A stretch of 64,000 nucleotides of DNA from Sarcina sp. DSM 11001 (lineage in GTDB: Bacteria; Bacillota; Clostridia; Lachnospirales; Lachnospiraceae). The translations under genes were made by a program, and so were the position numbers. A model generated the notes under the pieces. It was not told the DNA's origin and made no database searches. It saw only the letters and a list, made by a program, of their open reading frames with translations. The stretch lies in assembly GCF_900101015.1 (NCBI RefSeq), contig NZ_FNFZ01000024.1, positions 1-64,000 on the forward strand, read 5' to 3'. Positions 1-7,336 of the stretch are shown piece by piece (position 1 is the stretch's first letter; the number at the start of each line of letters is the position of its first letter).

Positions 1-16
1 GTGAGAGTTGATCCAT

Positions 17-62
17 AAAAAAGCACCTCCTGTTAGAAACTTGAAATGTGATTTCTAACAGG
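17..62 (-). terminator. Rho-independent terminator, minus strand
   Basis: Arms CCTGTTAGAAA (29-39) and TTTCTAACAGG (52-62) pair perfectly over 11 bp around a 12-nt loop. On the minus strand the hairpin is followed by AGGTGC and a six-T run. It would end transcription coming from the short ORF at 158-316. Confidence 0.6.
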
Positions 63-157
63 GGCGCCGCATTTTTGTTAAGGGTATGTCAATTGACAAA
101 ATACACAAATCCACTACTTAAATTTGTGCACTATGTATAGAAAGTGTGCCAAAAATC

Positions 158-316
158 TTATTTTGACCACCTTGGTACCAGGTACCATAAACCTACGTAA
201 TACTGAGTCGCTTCAGACAGGTGCTTAAAGCCAAACTCTCTGTAAATCTCGGCAGAATTCTCTCTGACAACCTTATAGGAAAGCTTCGGGAACTTGCGTC
301 CCCTCGATGCTGTCAT
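158..316 (-). other. Short unrecognised ORF or gene remnant (52 codons)
   Basis: An ATG at 316 opens a 52-codon frame that begins MTASRGRKFPKLSYKVV and ends at TAA (158-160). Near its end a 6-bp direct duplication makes GGTACCTGGTACC on the minus strand. Removing one copy would shift the frame to a continuation beginning QGGQNKIFGTL, so the ORF may be the damaged 3' end of a longer gene. I do not recognise the family. It lies between two minus-strand terminators (376-419 upstream, 17-62 downstream), which suggests a separate small transcription unit. The rest of 1-451 shows nothing further. Confidence 0.2.
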
Positions 317-375
317 ATGGTCTCAGCTGACTCCCAGGCATAAGCTTTATATCGCACGTGTATAAGATGCCCAGC

Positions 376-419
376 ACACAGAAAGAACGCTCCTACACAC
401 GAAAGGTGTGTCGGAGCGT
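376..419 (-). terminator. Terminator downstream of the SDR gene
   Basis: Arms ACGCTCCTACACAC (387-400) and GTGTGTCGGAGCGT (406-419) form a 14-bp stem with one mismatch and loop GAAAG. On the minus strand it is followed by TTCTTTCT. It sits 33 nt past the stop of the SDR gene ending at 452. Confidence 0.7.
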
Positions 420-451
420 CCCTCGCGAACGGGTCTTGAATTGTGCTGCTG

Positions 452-1228
452 TCAGTGGTTCATTTGTCTTGCAAACTTCCTGGTAACCGATCTGGGGGCG
501 ATCCTGGCACCGAATCCCATCAGCTTAGTGAATGTTCCCTGGTAATGAAGGACTTTTCCCTTTTCCATGGCCCGGATGCCTTCTCCCGCCACAGCAGCCG
601 CGCTGGCCGCTTTTCGGAACATAACGGATCCGCCTTTCATAGAAGCCGCTTTCTCAAACCCGGTGGCAGTAGGACCGGGACAGATGGCTGTGACGGTCAC
701 TCCGCTTCCTTTTACTTCTTCGGCGACCGCTTCCGAAAAGCTGCGGACAAATGCCTTGGAGGCATAATACACGGACATGTCCGGCCCAGCAGAGAAGGCG
801 GCAACTGATGACAGGTTCAGGATCTTTCCGTACCCCTGTCTCATCATGGGTTTCAGGAAACAATGCGTCAGCTGCATCAAGGCTACAATGTTGACCTGGA
901 TCATCTCGTACTGTTTCTGCCAGTCCCTATCCGCAAAGCTTCCGGAGTCCCCGAATCCCGCATTGTTAATCAGGATATCGACCGGGAGCTTATGCTCCAG
1001 AGTATAATCGAAAACATCCAATGCCGCGTCCTTCACGGAAAGATCTGCTGCACAGACATGAACCTTCACGCCGAATTCAGACTCCAGCTCATTCTTGATG
1101 GCATACAGTTTTCCTTCATTCCTTGCCACCAGGACCAGATCATATTTCTTTGATGCGCAGATCCGGGCAAACTCAAGGCCCAGCCCGCCGGATGCTCCCG
1201 TGATCAAGGCTGTGTGCTGTCTTTTCAT
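452..1228 (-). CDS. Short-chain dehydrogenase/reductase (SDR)
   Basis: A 258-residue classical SDR, a normal length for the family. Visible signatures: the nucleotide-binding TGASGGLG loop (residues 10-17), NNAG (88-91), catalytic Ser near 140, and Tyr154-x3-Lys158 in YYASK, followed by the PGPTATG segment (184-190). It should catalyse NAD(P)(H)-dependent oxidoreduction in the cytoplasm; the substrate cannot be read from the sequence. The start ATG (1228) overlaps the TGA of the preceding small membrane-protein gene as ATGA, so translation was probably coupled. A hairpin terminator follows at 376-419. Confidence 0.85.
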   Translation of the reverse strand: MKRQHTALITGASGGLGLEFARICASKKYDLVLVARNEGKLYAIKNELESEFGVKVHVCAADLSVKDAALDVFDYTLEHKLPVDILINNAGFGDSGSFADRDWQKQYEMIQVNIVALMQLTHCFLKPMMRQGYGKILNLSSVAAFSAGPDMSVYYASKAFVRSFSEAVAEEVKGSGVTVTAICPGPTATGFEKAASMKGGSVMFRKAASAAAVAGEGIRAMEKGKVLHYQGTFTKLMGFGARIAPRSVTRKFARQMNH

Positions 1229-1634
1229 TTATCAATATCACTCCTCGTATACATAATCCTGGCATCAGCCATCCGCCTCAGAATCCGGTCCTTTTTTAAG
1301 AGGGAAGGCAGGACCTCGATACACTCCGCAGAAGCTTCCCATACGGAAAAAGATCCGATAGTAGAAATGACCACTGTCGGGATCTCCCTGATCTGTGACG
1401 CAGATACAAGCCCGACCAGGATAAAGAGAATCCCAATAATCATCATACGTGCTGCCCGGATATTGCACTTTAACATATCCCGTTTGTTCCGGTCCTGCAA
1501 TTTCCGGAGCAATCTGTCATAGGATTCACGGAAACGTCCGTCAGGCTGCTGCTCAGTGTCAGACCTGATGGGTCAAAGGCAGAATACAGCTCTTCCTCTT
1601 CTCTGATATGAATCGGGATTAAAAATTCTCTCAT
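1225..1634 (-). pseudogene. Small membrane-protein gene, probably frameshifted
   Basis: An ATG at 1634, preceded by AAGGAA, starts a frame (MREFLIPIHIREEEELYS...) that runs to about 1535 and then drifts into an early stop. A neighbouring frame continues from there (RESYDRLLRKLQDRNKRD, then a hydrophobic stretch MMIIGILFILVGL and a second one) to the stop at 1225. Together they would make about 136 residues: a charged N-terminus and two membrane segments. The junction lies at an AGCAGCAGC run, a likely slippage site. Alternatively only the 95-codon downstream frame (from 1512) is expressed. The family is not recognised with certainty. It overlaps the SDR start by 4 nt. Confidence 0.5.
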
Positions 1635-1664
1635 CTGCTGCCGTTCCTTGTTTATGATGTTCTC

Positions 1665-2513
1665 TTACAGCTCGATCACATGCGGCGCTATATCCGGATC
1701 GTGATTGGCCAGGGATTCTATGCAGTCCGGATCCAGGCTCTGTTCACGGATCCAGGCAAGGGACTGTTTCTGCAGCTTCTTGTCCGCCGCAATACCTGAA
1801 GTAATCTGCTCCTCCCAGCTCTTTCTGGCATAACCGCCGTCGGAGAAGAGCAGGACAAACTTGCCATCCTCGTTCCTGATCTTGACCGCGTACAGACCGT
1901 CCGCATGACCGGGGATATTGATCAGTTCGATGGATCCGTCTCCCAGAAGGTCGTAGGACTTGCCCACAGGTCCCTGGGTATCGTTCCAGTCAAAGGCTGT
2001 GAGCGGGATATCCTCCCACCAGCCCTTGTAATAGCGGACCCGGTTGGTTGCTTTTGAGGCAAACTTTAACTCGTCTGCAGCGACCATGAACTTCTTTGCG
2101 CCCTTCACCTGCTTCAAGCCGTTGGCATGGTCGCAGTCCAGATGGGTAAGAAGTACTGCATCCAGGTCGGAATCCCTGATGCCAAGCTTTAGGAGCTGTT
2201 CGTCAATGCACTCTCCCAGGCCGATCCGGCCCTGATTCACTTCATAGAGGATGACGCTGCCAAGAGACTTGACCTGTGCCCTCTTATCAAATTCCCCGTC
2301 CGGACTCATTTCCCTTGCCCAGCCGGTATCTACCAGAAAACGTCCCTTTGGATGCTCAATAAGATAGGCAGAGACCGGAAGCCACAGCCTGTCCTCTTTC
2401 TTCCCGAATATACCGGAAGCCTTGATGGCATTGCTTTTGTCCCCTCCAAAGGGAAGATCCGGCGCCACGCACACCTCGCCGGTGTGAAATACATGAATTT
2501 TGATGTCAGCCAT
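1665..2513 (-). CDS. Metallo-beta-lactamase-fold hydrolase, AHL-lactonase-like
   Basis: A 282-residue protein when started at the ATG at 2513, which has AAGGAGGG 8 nt upstream; a longer open frame to 2795 reads through a repeat array and is unlikely to be used. It shows the metal-binding HLDCDH motif (124-129), a later His in PGHAD (203) and Asp in FSDGG (225), the order seen in N-acyl-homoserine-lactone-lactonase-type hydrolases. The second His of the usual HxHxDH motif is Asp here. It probably hydrolyses a lactone or ester in the cytoplasm; substrate unknown. It follows a TetR gene on the same strand and is probably its target. Confidence 0.8.
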   Translation of the reverse strand: MADIKIHVFHTGEVCVAPDLPFGGDKSNAIKASGIFGKKEDRLWLPVSAYLIEHPKGRFLVDTGWAREMSPDGEFDKRAQVKSLGSVILYEVNQGRIGLGECIDEQLLKLGIRDSDLDAVLLTHLDCDHANGLKQVKGAKKFMVAADELKFASKATNRVRYYKGWWEDIPLTAFDWNDTQGPVGKSYDLLGDGSIELINIPGHADGLYAVKIRNEDGKFVLLFSDGGYARKSWEEQITSGIAADKKLQKQSLAWIREQSLDPDCIESLANHDPDIAPHVIEL

Positions 2514-2593
2514 GAAAAAGCCCTCCTTATGTGAAAATCGACCGGCTTCCTTTCTGCCGTTTCTTTCATCATAGGAGGGTTCTGAACTTAGGA

Positions 2594-2630
2594 ACACTAC
2601 ACAAAACGGAATAGTGTCCGGTTTTGTGTA
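2594..2630. promoter_or_regulatory. Overlapping inverted repeats upstream of the hydrolase; candidate TetR operator
   Basis: ACACTA (2594-2599) and TAGTGT (2612-2617) are exact inverted repeats, and TACACAAAAC (2598-2607) faces GTTTTGTGTA (2621-2630). They lie 80-120 bp upstream of the hydrolase start and next to the TetR gene, a typical place for a TetR operator. Part of the second arm also belongs to the adjoining 12-bp array, so the symmetry may be a by-product of that array. Confidence 0.35.
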
Positions 2631-2709
2631 CGGTTTTGTGCCCGGTTTTGTGTCTGGTTTTGCGTTCGGTTTTGCGTCTGGTTTTGCGTCCGGATTTGTA
2701 TCTGGTTTT
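2614..2709. repeat. 12-bp tandem array, 8 units
   Basis: Eight consecutive 12-bp units of the form GTGTCCGGTTTT (variants GCGTCT, GCGTTC, GTGCCC before GGTTTT) fill exactly 96 bp. The array ends at the stop codon of the TetR gene (2708-2710) and extends to about 100 bp above the hydrolase start, so it separates regulator from target. Confidence 0.9.
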
Positions 2710-3244
2710 ACGCGGATGTCGTCAGGGAATCCAGCACCTTCATGATAAGGGGCTTGATTTCCTTGGGACGCACAGCTTCCGGATGCTCCATCCAATAGGT
2801 ATAGGCACTGATCATAGATGAGGCAAGAATCTCCGCAATCGGATCACGGTTTCTGGAATACTTCATCCCCGGATAGCGCCGGAAGAAGTTCGCGATGATC
2901 GCGTCCTTCCACTTGCGGATAAATCGGTGGTTGGGCTGCCTTACCAGGAAGAGGTAAATATCAGACCAGTTATCCCGGATATACTGCTCCGTCTCATCCA
3001 TAAATACTGTAAAGTCCATGTCAGCCATGTCCCCGCCCGATACCTTCTCTGAAACGGCAATGAGGCCCCGGATCAGTCCATCCTCGATTTCACATCTGAC
3101 CTCATCCGTATTGTTGAAATAAGAATAAAATGTCGTACGGGCAACCGGCGTGGAGGCACAAAGTGCCTTCACTGTGATGGCCTGAAAATCTTTCCCGGCA
3201 TACTCCTTCATAAACTGTACCTTGATTGCGCTTCTGGAATCCAT
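2708..3244 (-). CDS. TetR/AcrR-family transcriptional regulator
   Basis: A 178-residue protein. The N-terminal ~60 residues fit a TetR helix-turn-helix: ITVKALCASTPVARTTFYSYF, where the recognition-helix signature (A..TTFY.YF) is clear. The C-terminal helices (ligand pocket/dimerisation) are divergent, as usual, so the ligand is unknown. The stop codon abuts the 12-bp array. The downstream metallo-hydrolase on the same strand is the likely target, with autoregulation probable. Spacer 3245-3546 also holds a hairpin at 3360-3387 (GAAAGTCT facing AGACTTTC) without a T run. Confidence 0.85.
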   Translation of the reverse strand: MDSRSAIKVQFMKEYAGKDFQAITVKALCASTPVARTTFYSYFNNTDEVRCEIEDGLIRGLIAVSEKVSGGDMADMDFTVFMDETEQYIRDNWSDIYLFLVRQPNHRFIRKWKDAIIANFFRRYPGMKYSRNRDPIAEILASSMISAYTYWMEHPEAVRPKEIKPLIMKVLDSLTTSA

Positions 3245-3407
3245 TCTGACTGATCTGCTTTCGTTGTTCTATTTATCCTCACCCTGCATTTACTGAAATG
3301 CCCTCGATAAAATCATAGCACATTCAGACCAGTGCGACGTAAGCGGAAACTTTTCCAATGAAAGTCTTCTGTGAATTACAGACTTTCGTGCATATGATGA
3401 ATATCCG

Positions 3408-3575
3408 TCAGGGGAAACTCATCAAACCTGTGATGTCCCCAGTCCTTAATGGCCGTTCCGGGAACAGTGTTTTCAGGAATGCACAGATCCCGCGAAAGTC
3501 CGAAAGTCCATGAAAAATGTGCAGCGTGATCGTCCTGTCATCATAGTCAGCATAAAGCTGCAGCCCCTCTGTCTC
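3408..3575 (-). pseudogene. Gene fragment, possibly of a condensation-type acyltransferase
   Basis: Overlapping and following the 3' end of the acetyltransferase, another frame encodes YADYDDRTITLHIFHGLS then DFRGICAFLKTLFP and stops at 3408. The segment resembles the H-x(3)-D-G neighbourhood of condensation/alcohol-acetyltransferase proteins (FHGLSDFRG followed by FLKTL), but only about 55 residues are present with no start of their own. The unusual C-terminal tail of the acetyltransferase suggests that a deletion joined two genes here. The family assignment is tentative. Confidence 0.25.
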
Positions 3576-4146
3576 CTTCGTGCCCATCCGCCGGAATCTC
3601 CTTGATGACCTTTGCCGGTACGCCGCCGACAAGACAGTTTGCAGGGACATCTTCCGTCACGACAGACCCCGCTGCAACCACTGCGTTTTCACCAATCGTC
3701 ACGCCGGTAAGGATTGTGGCATTTGCGCCAATCCAGACTCTGTCCCTGATTACGATCGGGTGACTCTGAAAATGTCTTGTCACTCTGCGCTCAGCGTCCA
3801 GAGGGTGCGTCGCCGCACTGATCACAACACCGGGAGCGATAAAAACATCTTTGCCAAGTGTCACATAATTCGTATCCAGGATGGTCACATTGCAATTTAT
3901 TATCGTCCCGTCTCCAATCGAAATATGACGGCCATAGTCACAGGCAAAATTGCTTTTGATCGTCACTCGCTCGCCCATATTTTTAAAAAAGGATTTGAGG
4001 AATCGGTCTCTTTCGGGATCACGGGGCGGTTTTGAGTTTATTAAAATGAGTCCCTTACTGCACATATAAGCCATTTCCGTGAGTTCCTGATCCGGATAAT
4101 ACTCTTCTTCTTCCAGCATTTTTTCGTAGTTAGATTTCTCGAACAT
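3547..4146 (-). CDS. Maltose/galactoside O-acetyltransferase-like left-handed beta-helix enzyme
   Basis: The ATG at 4146 has an ideal AAGGAGGT site and gives 199 residues, close to Maa/LacA (about 185-205). Hexapeptide repeats run through the centre (ISIGDGTIINCNVTIL, VTLGKDVFIAPGVVI, VWIGANATILTGVTIG), with the active-site His in SAATHPL and the C-terminal GVPAKVIKEI signature. It should transfer acetyl from acetyl-CoA to a sugar hydroxyl in the cytoplasm. The last ~15 residues (DGHEGDRGAAALC) are not typical and may come from fusion with the fragment downstream. The open frame continues upstream of the ATG into a DUF4143 fragment that is not part of this enzyme. Confidence 0.85.
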   Translation of the reverse strand: MFEKSNYEKMLEEEEYYPDQELTEMAYMCSKGLILINSKPPRDPERDRFLKSFFKNMGERVTIKSNFACDYGRHISIGDGTIINCNVTILDTNYVTLGKDVFIAPGVVISAATHPLDAERRVTRHFQSHPIVIRDRVWIGANATILTGVTIGENAVVAAGSVVTEDVPANCLVGGVPAKVIKEIPADGHEGDRGAAALC

Positions 4147-4251
4147 ATTAACCTCCTTCCTGAATGCCAATAGATTTTCCCTTGCTGAAATCCGGCAGTG
4201 GATCCAGCCATGCAGCGTTGATGATATGCGGAATCGATGTGCAGGCTCTGT

Positions 4252-4431
4252 CCGCAGTCCCGGATCGGAGTAATAGTATTTTACGGGCGTCTTGATGTAC
4301 TTCCTTCCCTTTACATCGTACCGTTCGGCTTTCCGGATCAGAAATGCTTCCATGAAAAAGCCGATGTATTTGTCAATGGTATCCGGTGCGATCTTGATCT
4401 GTCGTTCACTGGCAAAGGTTTTTGAACCGGC
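4252..4431 (-). pseudogene. Fragment of a DUF4143-type ATPase
   Basis: About 60 residues in one frame match the C-terminal region of the AAA/DUF4143 family: a segment reading TIDKYIGFFMEAFLIRKAER, then YDVKGRKYIKTPVKYYYSD and PGLR. The frame opens directly after a TAA (4432-4434), and the similarity stops at about 4252, after which unrelated codons lead into the acetyltransferase ribosome binding site. No Walker motifs remain. It is a relic of a larger gene of roughly 400 codons. Confidence 0.65.
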
Positions 4432-4596
4432 TTAGGGATTCAATAGTTTTTTTATCCAATCATCGAGCGGCCGCCTTCTACTCGACTCCCTGCTTTTTCC
4501 TTTTCTTTTCATTTTCCCCTACACATATTCCTGTAACAGCCAACCGGGCAGTTGATTTTCATTCAATCTTCCGATTCTCATTTTGCACACTATAGC

Positions 4597-4625
4597 TTGC
4601 TTTTGTATTCGTTTAGTGTTACACT
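4597..4625 (+). promoter_or_regulatory. Promoter of the toxin-antitoxin operon
   Basis: TTGCTT (4597-4602), a 17-bp spacer and TACACT (4620-4625) fit a sigma-A-type promoter 31 bp upstream of the antitoxin ATG. The antitoxin or the complex probably autorepresses here, as is usual for type II modules; no clear operator palindrome was seen. Confidence 0.45.
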
Positions 4626-4656
4626 CAAGACAAATCATAATGAAAGGAGTGATCGT

Positions 4657-4923
4657 ATGGCACTTGCAACATTAACAGCCCGTGTGGATGAATCGGATAA
4701 AAGCGCTTTCGATTCCTTCTGCAATTCCGTTGGACTCACTACGTCTGCCGCCATTAATATATATGTAAAAGCGGTTCTTCGTGAGCGGCGTATCCCGTTT
4801 GACATCAAACAGGAAGATCCTTTCTACAGTGCTTCCAATCAGGCATACATCATGAAATCTGTAGCGGAATTGAAAGCCGGTAAAGGTACCGTCCATGAAC
4901 TGATCGAGGTCGGCGATGAGTGA
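4657..4923 (+). CDS. RelB/DinJ-family antitoxin
   Basis: An 88-residue protein from the ATG at 4657 (AAAGGAGTG just upstream; an in-frame start at 4552 has no such site). The N-terminus LATLTARVDESDKSAFDSF followed by VGLTTSAAINIYVKAVL is the ribbon-helix-helix DinJ/RelB DNA-binding domain. The rest (PFDIKQEDPFYS, then a charged tail) would wrap the toxin. It overlaps the toxin start by 8 nt. It should neutralise the YoeB-type nuclease and repress the operon. Confidence 0.9.
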   Translation: MALATLTARVDESDKSAFDSFCNSVGLTTSAAINIYVKAVLRERRIPFDIKQEDPFYSASNQAYIMKSVAELKAGKGTVHELIEVGDE

Positions 4924-5185
4924 AAAAATCTGGTCGGATGATGCATGGGATGACTACCTGTACTGGCAGACGCAGGATAAGAAGACAATCAAACGCATCA
5001 ACCTGCTCATCAAAGACATCGAACGCAATGGGCCGCTTGACGGCATCGGTGAGCCAGAAGCATTAAAAGGCAGCCTGCAGGGTGAATTCAGCCGAAGAAT
5101 CAATGAGAAAGACCGTCTGGTCTATCACATCGAAGGCGACCGGATCTATATCGCAGCATGCCGTGGCCACTATGATGACAAATAA
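4916..5185 (+). CDS. Txe/YoeB-family mRNA interferase toxin
   Basis: An 89-residue RelE-superfamily toxin. Family features visible: WSDDAWDDYLYWQ near the N-terminus, DKKTIKRINLLIKDI, the GIGEPEALKG turn, SRRINEKDRLVYHI and a C-terminal CRGHYDDK containing the catalytic His-Tyr pair of YoeB. It should cleave mRNA in the ribosomal A site. Its partner is a DinJ-type antitoxin rather than YefM, a mix that also occurs in other Firmicutes modules. Start overlaps the antitoxin by 8 nt. Confidence 0.9.
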   Translation: MSEKIWSDDAWDDYLYWQTQDKKTIKRINLLIKDIERNGPLDGIGEPEALKGSLQGEFSRRINEKDRLVYHIEGDRIYIAACRGHYDDK

Positions 5186-5239
5186 TCGTTTGGGGCTGTT
5201 GCCAGTAACCGCTTGTCAAGGACTTTTTTGCATTTGCTC

Positions 5240-5270
5240 AAAAAAAGGGCTTGCTAAAATTGCAAGCCCT
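5240..5270 (-). terminator. Terminator of the flavin reductase gene
   Basis: AGGGCTTGC (5246-5254) pairs with GCAAGCCCT (5262-5270) over 9 bp with a 7-nt loop; on the minus strand a T run (complement of the As at 5240-5246) follows. It also sits 60 nt past the toxin stop on the plus strand but lacks a T run on that side. Confidence 0.75.
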
Positions 5271-5321
5271 GATAAAACATATATTGTATTATCGTATTCT
5301 ATTTTCCTTTTGATACTTATT

Positions 5322-5843
5322 TCATAGGCTGGCTGCCATTTTTCTGATTTCTTCCAGAACTGACTCTTTCACGTCTCCCGCGCAGGTGAACATCCCCATA
5401 TTCTCAAGGCCGAGGTAACCCAGAAAATCTCCCTCATAGGAAAACTTCGCACCTTCATACATTTCCGGATCTCCGGAACTTAAAAACATGGCTGTCTTTG
5501 TGAGTGACACAGGCGCTGTCGGATACAGCGCGGAATAGAAACGGTCGATCGTACACTTAAGCTGACCGCTGATTCCATGATAATAAATGGGAGAAGCCAG
5601 GATAAGCATGTCTGTATCCCGCAGATATCCGTATACTTCCTGCATGTCATCCTTCTGGACACATTGCCCTTGGCCTTTTCCGTGGCAGTATTCACAGGCG
5701 AGACATCCTTTGATGTTCTTCCGGCACACATTCACGATATTTACTATATGTCCGGCTTTTTCAGCACTCTCCCGGAACGCAGCAACCATTTTTACGGTAT
5801 TGCCCTGAGGGCGGGGACTGCCGTTTAAAACGAGTATATTCAT
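5322..5843 (-). CDS. NAD(P)H-dependent flavodoxin-fold oxidoreductase
   Basis: A 173-residue protein from the ATG at 5843 (AAGGAG upstream; longer upstream frames overlap the previous gene's coding end). The N-terminus MNILVLNGSPRPQGNT is the FMN phosphate-binding loop of the FMN_red/NQO family. A Cys-rich segment (CLACEYCHGKGQGQC, about residues 46-60) and ASPIYYHGISGQLK (flavin-ring contact) are typical of iron-sulfur-flavoprotein-like reductases in anaerobes. It probably reduces quinones, metals or disulfides. Last gene of the minus-strand cluster opposite the LysR gene. Confidence 0.85.
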   Translation of the reverse strand: MNILVLNGSPRPQGNTVKMVAAFRESAEKAGHIVNIVNVCRKNIKGCLACEYCHGKGQGQCVQKDDMQEVYGYLRDTDMLILASPIYYHGISGQLKCTIDRFYSALYPTAPVSLTKTAMFLSSGDPEMYEGAKFSYEGDFLGYLGLENMGMFTCAGDVKESVLEEIRKMAASL

Positions 5844-5859
5844 TTCGTGTTTCTCCTTG

Positions 5860-7317
5860 TCAATACCAGTCGTGTTTCTCGCCCCGATCCAAAAAACTGA
5901 TCGCCGCCATTTCCTCATCCGTCAATTCAAAGCCGAACAGATCGAGATTTTCTTTGATGTGCTCAGGATCGGAAGAGCCGGGAATCACCACGATGCCCCG
6001 CTGCAGATCCCACCGGAGGATCACCTGGGCAGATGATACACCGTGGGCTTCCGCGATGGACCTAATCGTCTCATCGCCAAGAAGCTCCGCCGTATGGCCC
6101 CGGCCCCCTAAGGGGTACCAGCACTGGACCACGATGCCCTTTTCCTGGATAAACGGGACAACATCCTGCTCCTGATAATACGGATGGATCTCGTTCTGCA
6201 CCAGAGCCGGCATGATCGTGACCTGTGGAAGAAACTCCGTCAGTTCATCCACATACCAGTTGGAAAGGCCCAGGGACCGGATCTTTCCCTGCTCCACATA
6301 GGTCTCCATCGCTTTATAGGCTTTCACATCGTCCGTTCCGGGATGGTGGAGTAGCATCATGTCGATGTAGCCGATATCCAGCTTTTCCAGCGCCGTATCA
6401 ATTGCAGCTTCCGGATCAATAAACTGACTTGGATATATCTTTGTGATCACGAAGATTTCTTCCCGGGGAATGCCGTACTCCTCCATGGCCTGGCGGACGC
6501 CCTCCCCGACGGCCTCCTCATTGTGATACATATAGGCCGTATCGATGAGCCTGCCGCCGTTTTTGAGCAGCGTTTTCACCGAATTCACGCAAGTATCGTG
6601 ATGCAGTGCATATGTGCCGAGTCCCATGATCGGCATAGCATAGCCGCTGTTCAGAAGGACCGTATGATTCTCAAAGTCAAATCCTCCGACAGGTTTCACG
6701 GATCCCGTGCCTTCCTTCAGGGAGAAGATCACTGTCGGATCTCCGTTACCCATCGTGGCGCGGATCTCCTCCGGAGACATCCCCTGTACTTTGCCGAGGC
6801 GGGTGAAACTCCAGGTATTCTTATCATAGTAGATCGTGATCTGGTTTCCCTGATAAAGGATCACATCTCCCGGCTCCGTCGTGATGCGCTCATCATTCGT
6901 CGGAAGCTCCGTTCCCAGCGGACCGACTTTCTCAAATCCGCCGTAATCGTGCATGTCAATCGTGATATCTCCGTCCTGCAGCAGCTCCATAAATGCCTCT
7001 GCCGACGAATTGCTTTCCGGTCTGATCGTAAGGATGCTGTTCCCGATGTGTGCGTAGATCATAGTTTCTTCATCCGTGATATGTTCTGAGTTGGTCATCT
7101 GTCCGGAAGAATCTTTTGCCGGAGCTGTTTCCGGATCCGACTGATGGATTTCCGCTGAGCTTTTGCTGTTTTCCTCTTCCCTGGTCTCCGGAACATCCTG
7201 CTCTATATCGGATTCCTTTCCCCCAGTCCGGGAAGGATTCGCCGCCTGACAGGCGGAAACGCAGACCAGGAGCAGTATGAGTGTCAGAATAACGGATATA
7301 ATCTTTTTCCTGTTCAT
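5860..7317 (-). CDS. Lipoprotein: cyclophilin-like domain fused to aldo/keto reductase
   Basis: A 485-residue protein with three parts. Residues 1-23 form a lipoprotein signal ending in VSAC (Cys23), followed by a Glu/Ser-rich linker. Residues ~85-200 look like the cyclophilin-like fold family (IGNSILTIRPESNSSAEAF, HDYGGFEKVGPLG, PGDVILYQGNQITIYY). Residues ~215-485 are a complete aldo/keto reductase with the tetrad Asp259, Tyr264, Lys293, His324 and the C-terminal cofactor segment IPGSSDPEHIKENLD. Aldo/keto reductases use cytoplasmic NADPH, so placing one behind a lipoprotein signal is odd: either the signal acts as a membrane tether or it is not used. The gene ends 17 nt before the flavin reductase start. 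Confidence 0.85.
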   Translation of the reverse strand: MNRKKIISVILTLILLLVCVSACQAANPSRTGGKESDIEQDVPETREEENSKSSAEIHQSDPETAPAKDSSGQMTNSEHITDEETMIYAHIGNSILTIRPESNSSAEAFMELLQDGDITIDMHDYGGFEKVGPLGTELPTNDERITTEPGDVILYQGNQITIYYDKNTWSFTRLGKVQGMSPEEIRATMGNGDPTVIFSLKEGTGSVKPVGGFDFENHTVLLNSGYAMPIMGLGTYALHHDTCVNSVKTLLKNGGRLIDTAYMYHNEEAVGEGVRQAMEEYGIPREEIFVITKIYPSQFIDPEAAIDTALEKLDIGYIDMMLLHHPGTDDVKAYKAMETYVEQGKIRSLGLSNWYVDELTEFLPQVTIMPALVQNEIHPYYQEQDVVPFIQEKGIVVQCWYPLGGRGHTAELLGDETIRSIAEAHGVSSAQVILRWDLQRGIVVIPGSSDPEHIKENLDLFGFELTDEEMAAISFLDRGEKHDWY

Positions 7318-7336
7318 GGTCTGCCTTGTATCCTTC

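Noticed and set aside
2514-2795. N-terminal extension of the metallo-hydrolase with KPD repeats
   Set aside because: The extension is the 12-bp array read in frame; a strong ribosome binding site marks the ATG at 2513 and the extension overlaps the TetR gene.
4584-4599. TTGCAC/TATAG as an alternative toxin-antitoxin promoter
   Set aside because: Spacing does not fit; TTGCTT-17-TACACT just downstream does.
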